64,000 nt of DNA, taken from contig OY829326.1 of the NCBI GenBank assembly GCA_963691655.1, forward strand, positions 143,548,998 to 143,612,997, in the 5' to 3' direction. The notes beneath the pieces are model-generated. The model saw only the letters and a program-made list of their open reading frames with translations, had not been told where the DNA came from and made no database searches. This document shows, piece by piece, positions 1 through 10,561 of the stretch (within the stretch, counting starts at the first letter, position 1; each line of letters opens with the position of its first letter). Origin of the DNA: Toxonevra muliebris (Eukaryota; Arthropoda; Insecta; Diptera; Pallopteridae). The position numbers and the translations under genes were made by a program.

Positions 1-537
1 ATATATTCTCCACAAACGGGCGATAAACGTTTTTTTTTGATGTGTAAACATTTTAGCTCACGGTATGGGCAAAATTTCAAATGTGTAAAATGTAAGAATA
101 ACTGTATCGTAAGATGTAAGATAACTGTAACGTCCAGTTCCCCTCTCGCTCGCACTACTGCGCGTCATGACTGTGCTACTCTAAAAAACAAAGAGAAGAG
201 AGGGAGAAAAAAAAATACGAGCGGAGTTTGTTTGTTTATGTTTCGATCAATTTACTCACACATATATGTGCATACGAACACAAAATGTGTGTGTACATTT
301 ATTCGTGGCAGAATTATTTGTTGGTGTTAAACGTATGGAGATCGACTATACCATACAAGCAGAGAAGTCGCCGTAGCAAACAGATTGGATTAAAATTAAA
401 TATTTTTTAAAATATAAAAACAATACAAAATTATAAGTAATAAGGAATCTAGGTTTCAATAAATGTATAAACAAAATGCAGTGATAATGATACCAAACCA
501 CGGCATTATAAAAATTTTGCTTTGTACATTAACATTA
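1..537. other. Unassigned AT-rich flank
   Basis: No recognisable gene or element was seen. Short reading frames on the plus strand are rich in Cys, His and Lys and look like chance frames in AT-rich DNA with short TG/CA tracts. No splice-bounded exon stands out. Confidence 0.5.
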
Positions 538-731
538 GAAAGGCAACACTTTTTATCTATGTAAATAGCAAAAATGTTAAACAGAAAAAATCAAACTTAT
601 TTATTATAAAATCACTTATTTACTTCAATAAAAATACATTCTTTTTTATTTTTATTAAATGCAGTTAAGACAACTTTCATTGCGGTGCTTTTAAAAAATA
701 GTGGGGTGACTAGTCATCCCTGTTGCCTTTC
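538..731. mobile_element. Small MITE with 12-bp inverted ends
   Basis: The ends are perfect 12-bp inverted repeats: AGAAAGGCAACA at the left and TGTTGCCTTTCT at the right, about 194 bp apart. Both ends sit next to TA, which fits a Tc1/mariner-type target. There is no coding capacity. Assignment to that superfamily is an inference from the TA and the small size. Confidence 0.5.
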
Positions 732-756
732 TAAAGTTAAATACGGAAAGCACTTA

Positions 757-835
757 TCGTCGCCTGAGGATTGATTTGACGTATGTGTGTACAAATTCAT
801 ATACCTATAAGCCAAATCAATTCTCAGGCAACGTT
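757..835. repeat. Short imperfect hairpin
   Basis: A left arm around CCTGAGGATTGATTTGAC (about 763-780) and a right arm around CCAAATCAATTCTCAGG (about 812-828) are reverse complements with a few mismatches, separated by an AT-rich loop of roughly 30 nt. It could be a short foldback, a remnant of a palindromic MITE, or a hairpin transcript. No expression evidence is available. Confidence 0.4.
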
Positions 836-2493
836 ATGTAAAATTTTCACATCTAATAAAATTTCAAATCGACAGGAAGAAAAACTTAAAGCGCGAAAAA
901 AAGGATGCAATTGCAGCTGCGTATATGCGAACATATCGTGCCCAATGCATTGAGTAAAAGAAAAATAATGCAACTACGATTTGGAGCAATTGCAAAATAT
1001 TGCTATCACAACAACAAATATATGCGATATGGAATAAAAATTTGCATTTACAATGGTGCAAGACCATTTGCAATTTATAGTGAATTGGGCTATTATATAT
1101 AAAAGATAATGATATCTAATAAATTTTTAAAGATTTTTTTTAATTTGAATTATTTACCTAGCATATAGATAATACGTTAAATCCCTATATATGGCTATAC
1201 ATATGTGAGCTCATGCATATGGCATTCAGTTGGCTTAACTGTTTACACATCAAATATCTTGCGTGGCTTGCACACATCCATTGTTTTTCTTTGCGTGTAA
1301 GATTTTTTTCTGGTCCTATTTTGTAAACAAACAATGTATTGGGCAATTCACAAGCTGTCTCATTCGGTGTGGTATCCTCTCATTTGTATAAATTCTCTAA
1401 TTTTTCATATAAAATTTTACGATATTATGATTATACGGCAGTATATGACAGCTTGTAAATCGGCTATATGTAAAATTTTAGTTCGATCAATTATAGGGAT
1501 ATCATACCTCAAAGGCCCTAAAAATGGAAAAACCATGAAATCGAGAACAGACATTACATTTAAATAACATTCGAGGCGACTGAGGATTTTTCAAGATGCA
1601 TTTATCGTAAACTAGGTATTTTCAGCGACAATCCGGTAAAACTTTCAATATACATTGCACTCTGGGGCCAAATCCATATTTAGCTGGCCAAAATTCTAAA
1701 ATTCGGCTCATTTGATCACGGGGTCATTAGCAATTACTGCGTGGAAAATTATAACGATTGAACTATTACAACGCTTATTTCTCATACAAATGGAACCGCG
1801 AAAATAGTATAGCTTGGTATATATTATAGATATGATCATGAAATTTTATATACTAATAATCATCACTATTATTGCCCTAGATCGGGTTATTACCACGCCC
1901 ACCTCCCATATATGTGAAATTTTTAAAGCTCTTTAACTTGGAACTAATTGCAGATAAAGTGATGAAATTGCATATGCTGGTAAATAATAGCATATTAATA
2001 TATCCAGGTAAAAATTATCCCGATTGGAATGTTGTTGCGCTTACTTTTCATACAATGGAGACTTTAAAAATACATTAAAAAAATAAATGAAAAAAATATC
2101 AGTATTTTGTGATTATATTTATATGAGAGGTATGCGTGAAAATGGTCCGATAGTTCTAATTTTAAGCACGGCTTATGTGCAAGACAATATATATGTAATG
2201 CACATGTAATTTAATGATTATATCTGTAATGGGTTAAAAGTTTTTGCATTTTTAAAATTTAACATATAATTATATTGGAGGTAGGCGTTGCAATTGTCTG
2301 ATTAAAAAGTTTTTCATATAGAATCAAAAAGGCCTAAGATTGATTTCGTATAGCAATTTTCGTCTGATTACCATTTAAAATTGATTAAATTTAACACCTT
2401 AAATAACTACCTACGATTAATTAAATGCTATGTGATGTCATATTTTTGCTTGTTACTCAAGTTGTGGCAAAAAGTTGCAAAGCGCTCATACCT
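836..2493. other. Intergenic or intronic, possible degenerate repeat
   Basis: No gene was recognised. The stretch near 1,880-1,930 with ACCACGCCCACCTCCC resembles a short motif seen again in opposite orientation near 19,470 (GGAGGCGTGGTGGCACCTCC), so part of it is probably an old dispersed repeat. No clear ends were found. Confidence 0.35.
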
Positions 2494-2505
2494 TATTCTA
2501 AAGTA

Positions 2506-2945
2506 AGACGACCTCGATAGTCTAGTGGATAGTGCACTAGACTTTCATCCAGAAGGTTGCGTGTTCGATTCCCGTCTTGGTCTGGTGGTTAATTCTCATA
2601 AACTTCTTATATTCACCATCGATATGAAGTGGATGAGAATTATAAGAATGTGTACAAGTACACACCTTGGTTGGTAATGGCAAGACCACCGAGCTAATAA
2701 AAAATTGCCACATAGCCGTTCGGAATCGGCGTTAAACTGTAGGTCCTACCATCGCCACTGTGGTCTAGCGGAAGAGTGCCAGACTTTTGTTTCTGGAGAC
2801 CCGAGTTCGATTCTCGGCTTGGGTATGTTTCTTATCTATCTTTCTTTCACTCTTCCTTTCTTTCTTTCATAATAGGGTCTTTGGCACAATAGTTCTTATA
2901 GGTCGCAATGCCTGACTTTCGAGTCGTCCTTCCTTCAAATAATAA
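2506..2945 (+). mobile_element. Dimeric tRNA-derived SINE, copy A (full length)
   Basis: The element starts AGACGACCTCGATAG and contains two tRNA-like modules. Module 1 has a pol III A box (TAGTCTAGTGG, 2518-2528) and a B box (GTTCGATTC, 2563-2571) and resembles tRNA-Glu/Asp, with TTC at the anticodon position. Module 2 has an A box (TGGTCTAGCGG, 2761-2771) and a B box (GAGTTCGATTC, 2803-2813). A unique body lies between them, and a TTTC-rich stretch plus a tail ending TCGTCCTTCCTT and a few A/T repeats follows. A perfect 12-bp target-site duplication, TATTCTAAAGTA, flanks it at 2494-2505 and 2946-2957. This is typical of LINE-mobilised SINEs. It is not a functional tRNA because the acceptor stems are degenerate. 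Confidence 0.88.
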
Positions 2946-3160
2946 TATTCTAAAGTAGATGCTTCACATAGTATGATGGTTCTTATTTTCTCTCGGAGCA
3001 AATCGGAGCTTTTTTTTCCCATTCATTAAAAAAAATAAAATGTAAAAAAAAAAAAAAAATTATTTTTCCATAACATTTTTGGGTATAAGAAAATGGTAAA
3101 TTCATTTTTTATCATTTCCATTAAAACTGTAAAGTTTTTTCTTTAATATGAGACCGAAAA

Positions 3161-3526
3161 TTAATGTCTGGCTTTAGTATTCACCAAGTTGTGACACTTT
3201 ATGTGCAACAAATTTTCAACAATAATAAAACTATCGACAGGATATTGCAACTTTCGACGGTCGTACAGCCAAATCCTTCGCCTAATTAGAATATCCTGTG
3301 TGTGGATTATAATGAGTGATCTGTGGAGAGTAAGCCCATATACTTTTGGATTCAAACCGAGGTTTTTGGCCAGCTAGATTTTTCATTGTCCCCATAGTGC
3401 ATTGTTTTTTTTTATTTATGATTGGTGTGTATAATTTGTTGTAACTACTCATCCATAAATCTATATGTCGTATCATTTATGACTCGTAGGTTCCCTCGAG
3501 ATTTTAAAGTAACAAAATTATTTCAA
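3161..3526. other. Unassigned AT-rich stretch
   Basis: No motif was recognised in the short opposing reading frames here. They look like chance frames. Confidence 0.4.
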
Positions 3527-3528
3527 TG

Positions 3529-3690
3529 TGGTTGCCGTATCCTAGTGGTTAGTGTATTGGACGGCCCTGCCGAGGTGTTCGGGTTCAAATCTCGGAATTC
3601 TCAAAAATCAAAAATAGAAAATACAAATTTTTCTACAGGGCACCACCTCTTTGCTGGCAATGGCAAGCCTCCAAGAGTTTAAAATTACCT
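3529..3690 (+). mobile_element. tRNA-like sequence, second SINE type
   Basis: The sequence GTATCCTAGTGGTTAGTG (A-box-like, about 3538-3555) is followed by a B-box-like GGGTTCAAATC at about 3585-3595, the spacing expected for a pol III promoter. Downstream, GGCAATGGCAAGCCTCCAAG resembles the GGTAATGGCAAGACCACC found in the body of the dimeric SINE, which suggests a related body. The acceptor stem does not pair, so a SINE head is more likely than a working tRNA. The 3' end is uncertain. Confidence 0.5.
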
Positions 3691-3724
3691 TAGAAAAGCA
3701 TTTAGCTATGTTACTCAGATTCAG

Positions 3725-3835
3725 CATAAAATTATAGGTGCCTTCCAGTCGTGTATAAATATAACTCACACAACATAAATAGATACGAAAAGTTCGGCCT
3801 AGGTCCTTCATTGGCTGTTGTGCTATGCAAGGCCG
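3725..3835 (-). repeat. Dispersed ~100-nt repeat, copy 1
   Basis: On the minus strand the stretch around GCCGAACTTTTCGTATC and GAGTTATATTTATAC matches 53,495-53,590 over about 90 nt with roughly one mismatch in four. A weaker piece lies at 59,712-59,765. It adjoins LINE debris in two of three places, so it is probably part of a retroelement that I cannot name. Confidence 0.45.
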
Positions 3836-5021
3836 TTCTGAAGCTTTCTAACAAGAAAGTATCAATTCCAGGAAATTCAAAGAAATGATTAAGCGTTTTG
3901 CACAATAACCATGATTTCCTCTATCAAATGCCTTTGAAAAATCTAAAAGACAAAGTAATGGTAAAAAGGTTCGAATATCGTAAAAAATTTTTGCCAAATT
4001 AACTGTGTCTGATTCTAAATCCAGATTGAAGGCGATTTAGTAGCTTATTTTCATTAATGTGATTAGTAATTTGCATTGCATTTGTGATTCAAAAACTTTA
4101 GACAAAGCTGGTAGAATTCTTATGGGTCAAAAGTCTTGTAATTCAGAGGGATTGGTTTTTTCGGGGAGTAGAACGACAATATTGCACTTCTACATTTCTG
4201 GAAAATATGAACTTGTAAAGCAATGGATTATTAGATGTGTAATGGTAAAACTATTTTCAGAAATCTGAACGATATACCATCAGATCCTATGGCATTGGAC
4301 TTAATTCCCATGGAACATTTATAGACATCATTTTCGCTAACAGCAAAGAACTCAAATGATTGCTCAATACTAATTTCAACAGTGAAAATACCTCCACTGT
4401 TTTTGCCAGAAAATGTTTTTAAAAAGTAGTCATTTAAAAGATTGGCATCTAAGCTGAATTCGGATACGTCATTTAGAAACATTTAGCCTGGACCTGCAAA
4501 AGTAACGTTTGCATGGTGTTATCTAGGAGAACCAATTTTCAGGAGATTACTGCCTTTTCCACCTAGAGTGAAGCTTGCTTCGCGCCCTAATAGCATTTTT
4601 CACTCGTTAGGTATACAGTAAGAGTATTACAGTAAGCGGTGGAACATTCCTATTGAAAATTGACTGCACATTACTAACCAGGAATTCTAGCTTTTCATCC
4701 ATAGTCACCAAGTAACGACAGTACGTCCATTGTACAGACTCAAATTCATTTATGAGCAAGTTTATGTTTATCTGTTTATCTAAAATCATAGTAGCATAGA
4801 CATTTTGGTTAATGTCAAGTGTACAAAATATTAAGCCATGGTCCGAAATAAGCCATGGTCCGACTAGAACTAGCATTACTGGCAAAACGCGTGGGTACGG
4901 TAGTATTAACGAAATTCAGTCCACACAAAGTTACATCGTTAACTAGCTAACGAGAGGCATTATTATTTAATAATAAATCAACATTCAGATTTCCACACAC
5001 AAAATAGAAATTATAGTCAGT
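3836..5021 (-). pseudogene. Decayed Jockey-like LINE (endonuclease and RT parts)
   Basis: Read on the minus strand, frames broken by stops and shifts carry, in order: a GNLNVDLL block and a SDHGLIF block typical of the AP-endonuclease domain (about 4,800-5,000); a linker; the RT entry block GIKSNAIGSDGISFRFLK (4,231-4,320); a VVLLPEKTNPSELQDF block (about 4,150-4,230); and an LDFSKAFD block, the RT motif around the first catalytic Asp (about 3,900-3,960). The FADD/YADD region is missing, so the element is truncated. This is a non-LTR retrotransposon of the Jockey/BS type and is inactive. Confidence 0.75.
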
Positions 5022-5136
5022 TGATAGTGAATATAAGAAAGTAATGAAAATTAACCACCAGACGAAGACGGGAATCGAACCCGAACCTCCCAGATGAAAG
5101 TCTAGTGCACTATCCACTAGGCTATCAAGGTCGTCG
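5022..5136 (-). mobile_element. Dimeric tRNA-derived SINE, copy E (5' fragment)
   Basis: The reverse strand gives the module 1 head (A box GATAGCCTAGTGG, B box GGTTCGATTCCCG) and the start of the body (GTCTGGTGGTTAATTTTCAT). Only about 115 bp remain and no clear target-site duplication was seen. It interrupts the decayed LINE on the same strand. Like copy D it reads GTCTTCGTCTGG where copies A-C read GTCTTGGTCTGG, so it is closer to the D subtype. Confidence 0.75.
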
Positions 5137-6185
5137 GCGCATAGATAAATCAGGCAAGTATTTTTCAAGACTGTATCAGTTATTGGGATTATAAACACAA
5201 GACTCCAAGAATTTAAAGCTATTATTACATCTGTGTCAACTCTTGAGCCTTTCTCGATTTCAAGGAGACCTTTAACTCTTTTCTGCAAACTGATAAGACT
5301 CTTTGCTCAAGCGGAGAGTTATCAAGTCAAAATTGGAAATATCTCCCATGGTACGGTATGCTCATTAGAGTAAATCGATTTTACAAAAGAGGAGGTAAAA
5401 CATAAGAACTTTGAGTTCTTCATCTGTATCTGAATCTGAAAAATTGTTTCATTATAAAAATTGCTTGTCATAACTGACAATGATCTTGGATGATCGATCT
5501 TGGCGTGAATTAAATCTCAATTGTCAAACAATCACTTACCTACCTCGATAAAATACAGGATGATGCGTCTCGAATATATAGCGAGGAGAAAGAACAGCAG
5601 ATATTTTATGCTTCTGTAATGCCTCGATGATCTAAAAGATTTGACTGATTTTTAGATTGGATATCTACTTTGCTTTCAATAAGGCTTCAGCTTTTTTTGC
5701 AAATTTAATTACAATAAGCCAAGTTCTGCTTAAGTACCAATAGGATTAACCTACCCTGATCTAACCCTTTAAACCAAATAAGTCTCTGTTTTTTTTTCTT
5801 TTAAACTACCAGGTTGTTGAGATAGTTCAAGTGTTGCGAAAACTGTCTATTTTCTAAAAAATTTATTTAGGTTAAGGTGAGCTAGTTTAGTATTTTAAGC
5901 TTGATAGACTTTTAGTTTTTAGAGTAAATAAAATTTGACAATATGAAAAAGAAATCAAAAATCACGCAAGTCCAAAAGCTACCAATCTGCCCTAAAATTC
6001 GCCATCACTACCTCTTCAACATAATTCAACGTTCAACAAAATTAAAACTCAATTTATTGCTGCATTAAATCTTCTTACATTTTCCTACATAAAATTTGTA
6101 AAAGATTAAATTAAAATGAAAAAAATTTATAATATATCCTAAAAGCAAAAAAAATAAACACACACACATTATTTTAAATACTCAC
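5137..6185. other. Mostly unassigned; possible intron downstream of exon
   Basis: The part next to the SINE may still be LINE 5' sequence but no motif is clear. The part from about 5,700 to 6,185 would be the start of the intron that follows the exon at 6,186-6,786 on the minus strand. It is AT-rich with no other recognised feature. Confidence 0.4.
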
Positions 6186-6786
6186 CAATAAAAAGATAAC
6201 CCAACAGCAAAGTGCAAATACCCAAATTGGCCAATAATGCGGGCCAAAATGAAACCGCTGGCAATTTTTTGCCACCTGCACCACTGCTACTGCTATTGCC
6301 ACCACCGAAACAATCACAGTAGCTGTTGCTATTGCTACTGCTACCATGTCGTCGCATCTGTTTGTGTGGACTATTAATATTGCTGCTACCTTTGCTACTC
6401 TTCAACGTGCCACCAAATTCTGTGGGTACTCCTCCTGCTCTGGCATCGGTAGCTATTCCTGTAAAAATTCCGCCAACTCTTCCTCCTATTCCTTCTCCAT
6501 TTAATCCTACTCCTGTGAGAAAGCCATCCACATTGGCACTTACTGTTGGCATTCCAACGCCACTGCCACTACCTCCTATATTGTCAATCCCAGCAACACC
6601 AGTGCCTCCCAAACTTCCTAACGATGCATAACGATATAGCTCGGATGTGAGCTCATTTGTTGTTGTTTCTGTTGCTTCAACATATGAAGAAGGCTCATAG
6701 CGATAATCTTCATTATCAATTGACGCCTGCTCTGCTAGTACACCGAATGGTGCTGGCAATGTTGGCAATGTTAGTTTTTCGTTCAT
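6186..6786 (-). CDS. First coding exon of a membrane protein, possibly a K2P channel
   Basis: The exon starts with an ATG at 6,786 in the context AAACCAATGAACG and runs open for 200 codons to a consensus donor (G|GTGAGT) at 6,185-6,180; the frame closes five codons past it, so translation must continue in another exon. The first ~70 residues are acidic and polar. A long Gly/Ser/Val low-complexity stretch follows, then KQMRRHG and a Ser/Asn run, and finally a hydrophobic helix (FWPALLANLGICTLLLGYLF, about residues 178-197). A cytoplasmic N-terminus leading into a first helix of the form LGICTLLLGYLFIG resembles the M1 helix of two-pore-domain potassium channels. The pore loop (GYG motif) would lie in later exons not found here, so the family name is tentative. 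Codon use is far more GC-balanced than in neighbouring DNA, and no stop or frameshift is present, so I believe it is a live exon. Confidence 0.65.
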
Positions 6787-7560
6787 TGGTTTCTTTTCTT
6801 ATTTTCCTTTTTCGTTTTTCTTTCGTTTAAGTTGTTTGCAAAAGTTTTCTCTCTTTCTTTTTATATTTATATATATATACTATGTATATATAAATTTATA
6901 CGTATATATAGTTTCACGCTTAGTTGCACCTCATAGTCAACTTAAAGATGTCGTTAAAGTTTTCAAATAAATTTTGATATGCTCGTTTAAGGAGATTGTA
7001 GTCTATTCTCTTCTCTTCACGCATCTTCAGACAATTGTTGCAAGTTCTTCTTTGAATTTGATATAATCTTTTTGGATGTGCTTGTCAACTTTGGTATTAA
7101 ATTTGATATATTTTTGACAATTTCAAATTATAAAAGAATTTATATTCTTAGTTACTTTTTTCATCAGCCTTTTATTTCCTCTTTGTGGGATTACCATTAT
7201 AAGTTCACTTTTTCACGTGGCTTCTTTCCAGCTTCTTTCCAGACACAATTTCAATTTATCATTGGCTTTTGACCTTTATTTTTTCACGTTCTTTGAATGT
7301 CCTATTTGACTTTAGGTTTATTGTCCTGAAAGAAAAGTAATAATTAACTAGAATAAAAGTCAAAAAATTTGTATGCAATTAAAGTTAAACAAGTGCATTA
7401 GATATTGGTATAAGAATAATAATTAAGGTTCCAATTGTATTCAAGTTTAGTGCACGATTGAATGAGACCTAAAGTTTTACGTATGCTGACTTCGAACGGC
7501 GGTGTATAAAAGATATTTGGATGGCAATTTTCACACCTATAGATTTACCATTGCTAACCT
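6787..7560. other. 5' flank of the exon at 6,186-6,786
   Basis: Upstream of the minus-strand start codon lies a pyrimidine-rich stretch (plus strand 6,790-6,860) and a TATATATA-rich block at 6,863-6,910. It may hold 5' UTR or promoter, but no initiator can be fixed. Nothing else was recognised up to the LINE fragment at 7,567. Confidence 0.35.
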
Positions 7561-7566
7561 CCTTAC

Positions 7567-7725
7567 TTGACCATTAATTCTTATTATAAGGCAGGAATTT
7601 CCCAAAATCAACTGGAGCTTTTGAATCAATTCAAATATCGAGCAATAAAATTCATAAGAGACAGAAGGGTTGTCAGAACTATTGGCTTATGGGAACATCG
7701 TCGAAACATAGCCCTTGTCGACATA
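7567..7725 (+). pseudogene. LINE reverse transcriptase C-terminal fragment
   Basis: The translated block FKYRAIKFIRDRRVVRTIG followed by LWEHRRNIALV matches the conserved segment after the RT domain in many non-LTR retrotransposons (a block of the form QNRAIRLIGDRR...I..LEHRRNVA..). Frames on either side are broken. It is a short isolated remnant. Confidence 0.6.
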
Positions 7726-8559
7726 CTGCTATTTTCATTTGATGTTACAGACCATTTTTACCCCTCTCCTTTACTTGTCTGTTTTCCTCAATCAACAATA
7801 TAGTTTTGCTTATATAGGGAAAATAGAAACTTTTCTTATTATTAAACCGGCTTAAGACAACAACAGTGTCTTAACTACAAACGGCTAATCACGATTCTTT
7901 GTCAGTGATCTTAGTCTTAGTTCGCATAGGTCTTTCAACATCCTATATAAGTTATTAATCATAAATCTCAGTACTGTAAATTATTTCAAAGATATACCAA
8001 AAAACCTAAAGATTTGTATGGGAGGTGCCTTGCTCACTTCTAATTAGGGACATTAGGGCCTCAAAAAAACATAGCCTGTAAATTGATATCCATCAGTTCA
8101 GTTATATCCGAGTCTATAAGCCTCATACAAATTAACAGTTGAATACCTCTGAGGGGCCTAGGACGACGGACACAGGATTAAGTGAGTCCATGTTCAATCT
8201 TTGCGCTCTTCTATCTTACAGCCTTCTCGTGGCGTGATCTGACCACCGTCAGAGACCGAACAAAGTAATGTTGTGCGGCGTGTTCCCATTGACTTTGAAT
8301 CAATGGTTGCGAATTAGATTTAGAATCCACCAAGTTAATAAAGAATTTCGCTGAAACGTCAAAACCTTTCATGTTGACGACCCCCGCAAACGTTTATAAG
8401 ACAATAACTAAAAGATATGCATCTAGAAAGTCCAAAACCTTTGCAAAGAAGATGACGCTATCCAGCTCTGTCAGATGTGCTTGAGAAATATCGAGCTGGT
8501 ATCAGGGACTCGATAGAGTTACTTCAAAAGAGCATATCAAAAGGTTAACATCGGTCATG
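7726..8559. other. Probable retroelement debris, unassigned
   Basis: The sequence is less AT-rich than its surroundings but has no clear domain. The string TCTATATAAGTTATTAAT at 7,944 recurs near 37,850, so a dispersed repeat is present. No complete element was defined. Confidence 0.3.
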
Positions 8560-8790
8560 ACTGCATATACGAATTAGGTGTTGAGTTTATGGGAGAAGGG
8601 AAATTCCTGCATCTGGTTTCGAGGTTCACGCCAGTAGATAAGTGTCTAGCCATTGTCCGCCTCAACGAACAATTCTTCAACGTCAAATCTTTTATTCTGT
8701 ACAGCCCCAAAGCATGAGAAGAACGAAGTGACCACCAAATATGACTTCTACAAGCTCCTTGACGGAATTTAAAAGCACGGCATGAGCAAC
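8560..8790 (+). pseudogene. RTE-type LINE endonuclease fragment
   Basis: The plus strand encodes a block of the form FTPVDKCLAIVRLNEQFFNV followed, after a frameshift, by HEKNEVTTKYDFYKLLDGI. These match the central AP-endonuclease segment of RTE-clade elements (...R.G.FFN.....HAPTEEK...KD.FY..L). The frame is broken by a +1 shift and stops. It is inactive. Confidence 0.55.
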
Positions 8791-8859
8791 AAATAGTCAA
8801 CAAAATGGGAGATATTATTCCTATCGTGTCGCAATAAAATCTTCATGGTACGCTTGTCT

Positions 8860-9493
8860 TCTACGTTGAAAGCTTTACGGAACTAGCCCGACTACCTCAA
8901 GCGGAACTATCGGAATCAGAACATTGCGATTCTAACTGATAGCCAAGCGACTATCCAGGCACTCGAATCTAATGATTGGCTTGCAGAACAAGGTGTGGAT
9001 AGGTTGGGTTCCTGGCCATGTACGAATAGAAGGTGATTGAAAAGGCAGATGATCTACCAAAAAAGGGAGCAGGAACTCCCATTTGTTGGACCCGAACCCT
9101 TTTGTGGAATAGGAAAAAGGTCTCTAACCATGATGTTAAAGAGAGAAGAAGAACAACTGCGAACATCATGTTGGTATAATCTATCAGGAATGGAACAACA
9201 AAAACTCTTTTAAGAACATATAATCTAAATAGATTTAAGGAATGTATGAACTTATCAAAAAATAATTTGAGAATTATTACAGGTATTTTGACAGGGCACT
9301 GCAGGCTGAACTATCACCTGACAAAACAGAGAATATGCAATAATGTTGTAAGGAGAATACCGAAACTCCAAAACACATTCAGATTAGCAAATACCAAACT
9401 TAAAAATGAGCTTCATACTAAAGTTCATAACGGTTATAAAACTTATAGAAATTCTATAACCCTTTGAGGATTATAGAGCTAATAAGAATACTA
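8860..9493 (+). pseudogene. LINE RNase H domain and C-terminal fragment
   Basis: The plus strand encodes IAILTDSQATIQALES (the DSQA motif of RNase H) and, after a short loss of sequence, WIGWVPGHVRIEGD (the GWVPGH motif). This is followed by LSKNNLRIITGILTGHCRLNYHLTK, the block that precedes the C-terminal zinc knuckle in Jockey/I-type LINEs. Stops and shifts break the frame, so it is inactive. The 3' part of the same element probably continues at 10,562 beyond the inserted hAT-like element. Confidence 0.7.
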
Positions 9494-9501
9494 CATATTC
9501 T

Positions 9502-10553
9502 CAGTGGCGTGCCTAGCATTTACTGATAAGGCAAGCCCAGAGCACTTTTTTTACCAAACCAAAAAGGCTAAAATTGACAATAAGGATGGAATGCTCTAGA
9601 TCCCGATTGAAGCATTGAAGAAGGAATATGGGAGCTCTGTTTGGACTTTACCAACGTTTTTAGACATGCTAAAATATTGACATTAAAAATACAAAATGAG
9701 CATATAAATTCAGGAGGTGAACGTAGAAAGGGCATTTTTGGACTTAAATTGTTATAGGCTCCGCAAAGGTATCATTTAAAAAACAAATCATTGAGCGATA
9801 TACTAATTTTTAAACTAAACGATAATTTCTCTTAATATAAACCTTATTAATAAAACTGCAAATTATCAAATATAAGAAAATGTCAACGGAATGAAAAAAT
9901 CCAAATTACAAAGTAACTAAATGTATGGATGTAAATAAGTAAAACTATTATTTGAAAAACCTTGTTTTGCTTCATTTTTATTTGAACCTGAACCGGAACA
10001 CACTGTAATTTTTTGCTTGAACCTGAACACCAACCCAAATTTAACCGGTTCGAAACTCTGCTAAAAACTAATGGCGCAAAAAAATAGGAGTAAAAGAAAG
10101 TGGAGTAAATACATTCCAAATGCCAAACAAAAACTGAAAGCCAGCTTTTAAGTTCTATATAAAATCACACATAGTAGTAGAAAATTGGTATGCTGCTACT
10201 TTTTATGGAACCGCACATGCTAAAAAAGCTATTGAACTTCCTATAAGAATAAGCGAGATAGCATGTTATGAAAAAATACATTTTCAAATTTTAAAAGCCT
10301 CGTAAAAGCCAACTTGATGAACTGCGATAGCATGAATGCTTGTGTGTATTTTATATAATCCACAATTAATTTTTTATTAGTACATATACGAGCTATTGAA
10401 AAACAGGGCAATACAAATAAAAAATTTTAAAAGAAAATTATTCTTTCAGTTAAAACAAAAGTAGTAATTTTGTAAGTATATATTGTACAAATTTTCAGTT
10501 ACCAATTCTTAGGCAAGCCCGGCTTTTGGGCTTATATGGACGTACCGCCACTG
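9502..10553. mobile_element. hAT-like non-autonomous element with perfect 8-bp duplication
   Basis: The left end is CAGTGGCGTGCCTAG and the right end reads GGACGTACCGCCACTG, giving imperfect terminal inverted repeats that start CAGTGGCG. The 8-bp sequence CATATTCT occurs immediately outside both ends (9494-9501 and 10554-10561). An 8-bp duplication with CAG-type ends is the hallmark of hAT transposons. At 1,052 bp and without a transposase frame it is non-autonomous or decayed. It splits a LINE remnant. Confidence 0.8.
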
Positions 10554-10561
10554 CATATTCT

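Noticed and set aside
2506..2580. A tRNA-Glu gene
   Set aside because: The A and B boxes and the TTC anticodon position are present, but the acceptor stem mismatches, the unit recurs with target duplications, and it continues into a SINE body.
3529..3597. A functional tRNA gene
   Set aside because: The promoter boxes fit but the 5' and 3' acceptor strands do not pair, and the downstream sequence resembles the SINE body.
6326..6631. A plus-strand Pro/Leu-rich protein of 101 residues
   Set aside because: It is the shadow of the minus-strand Gly/Ser-rich exon, which has the better start, donor and codon use.
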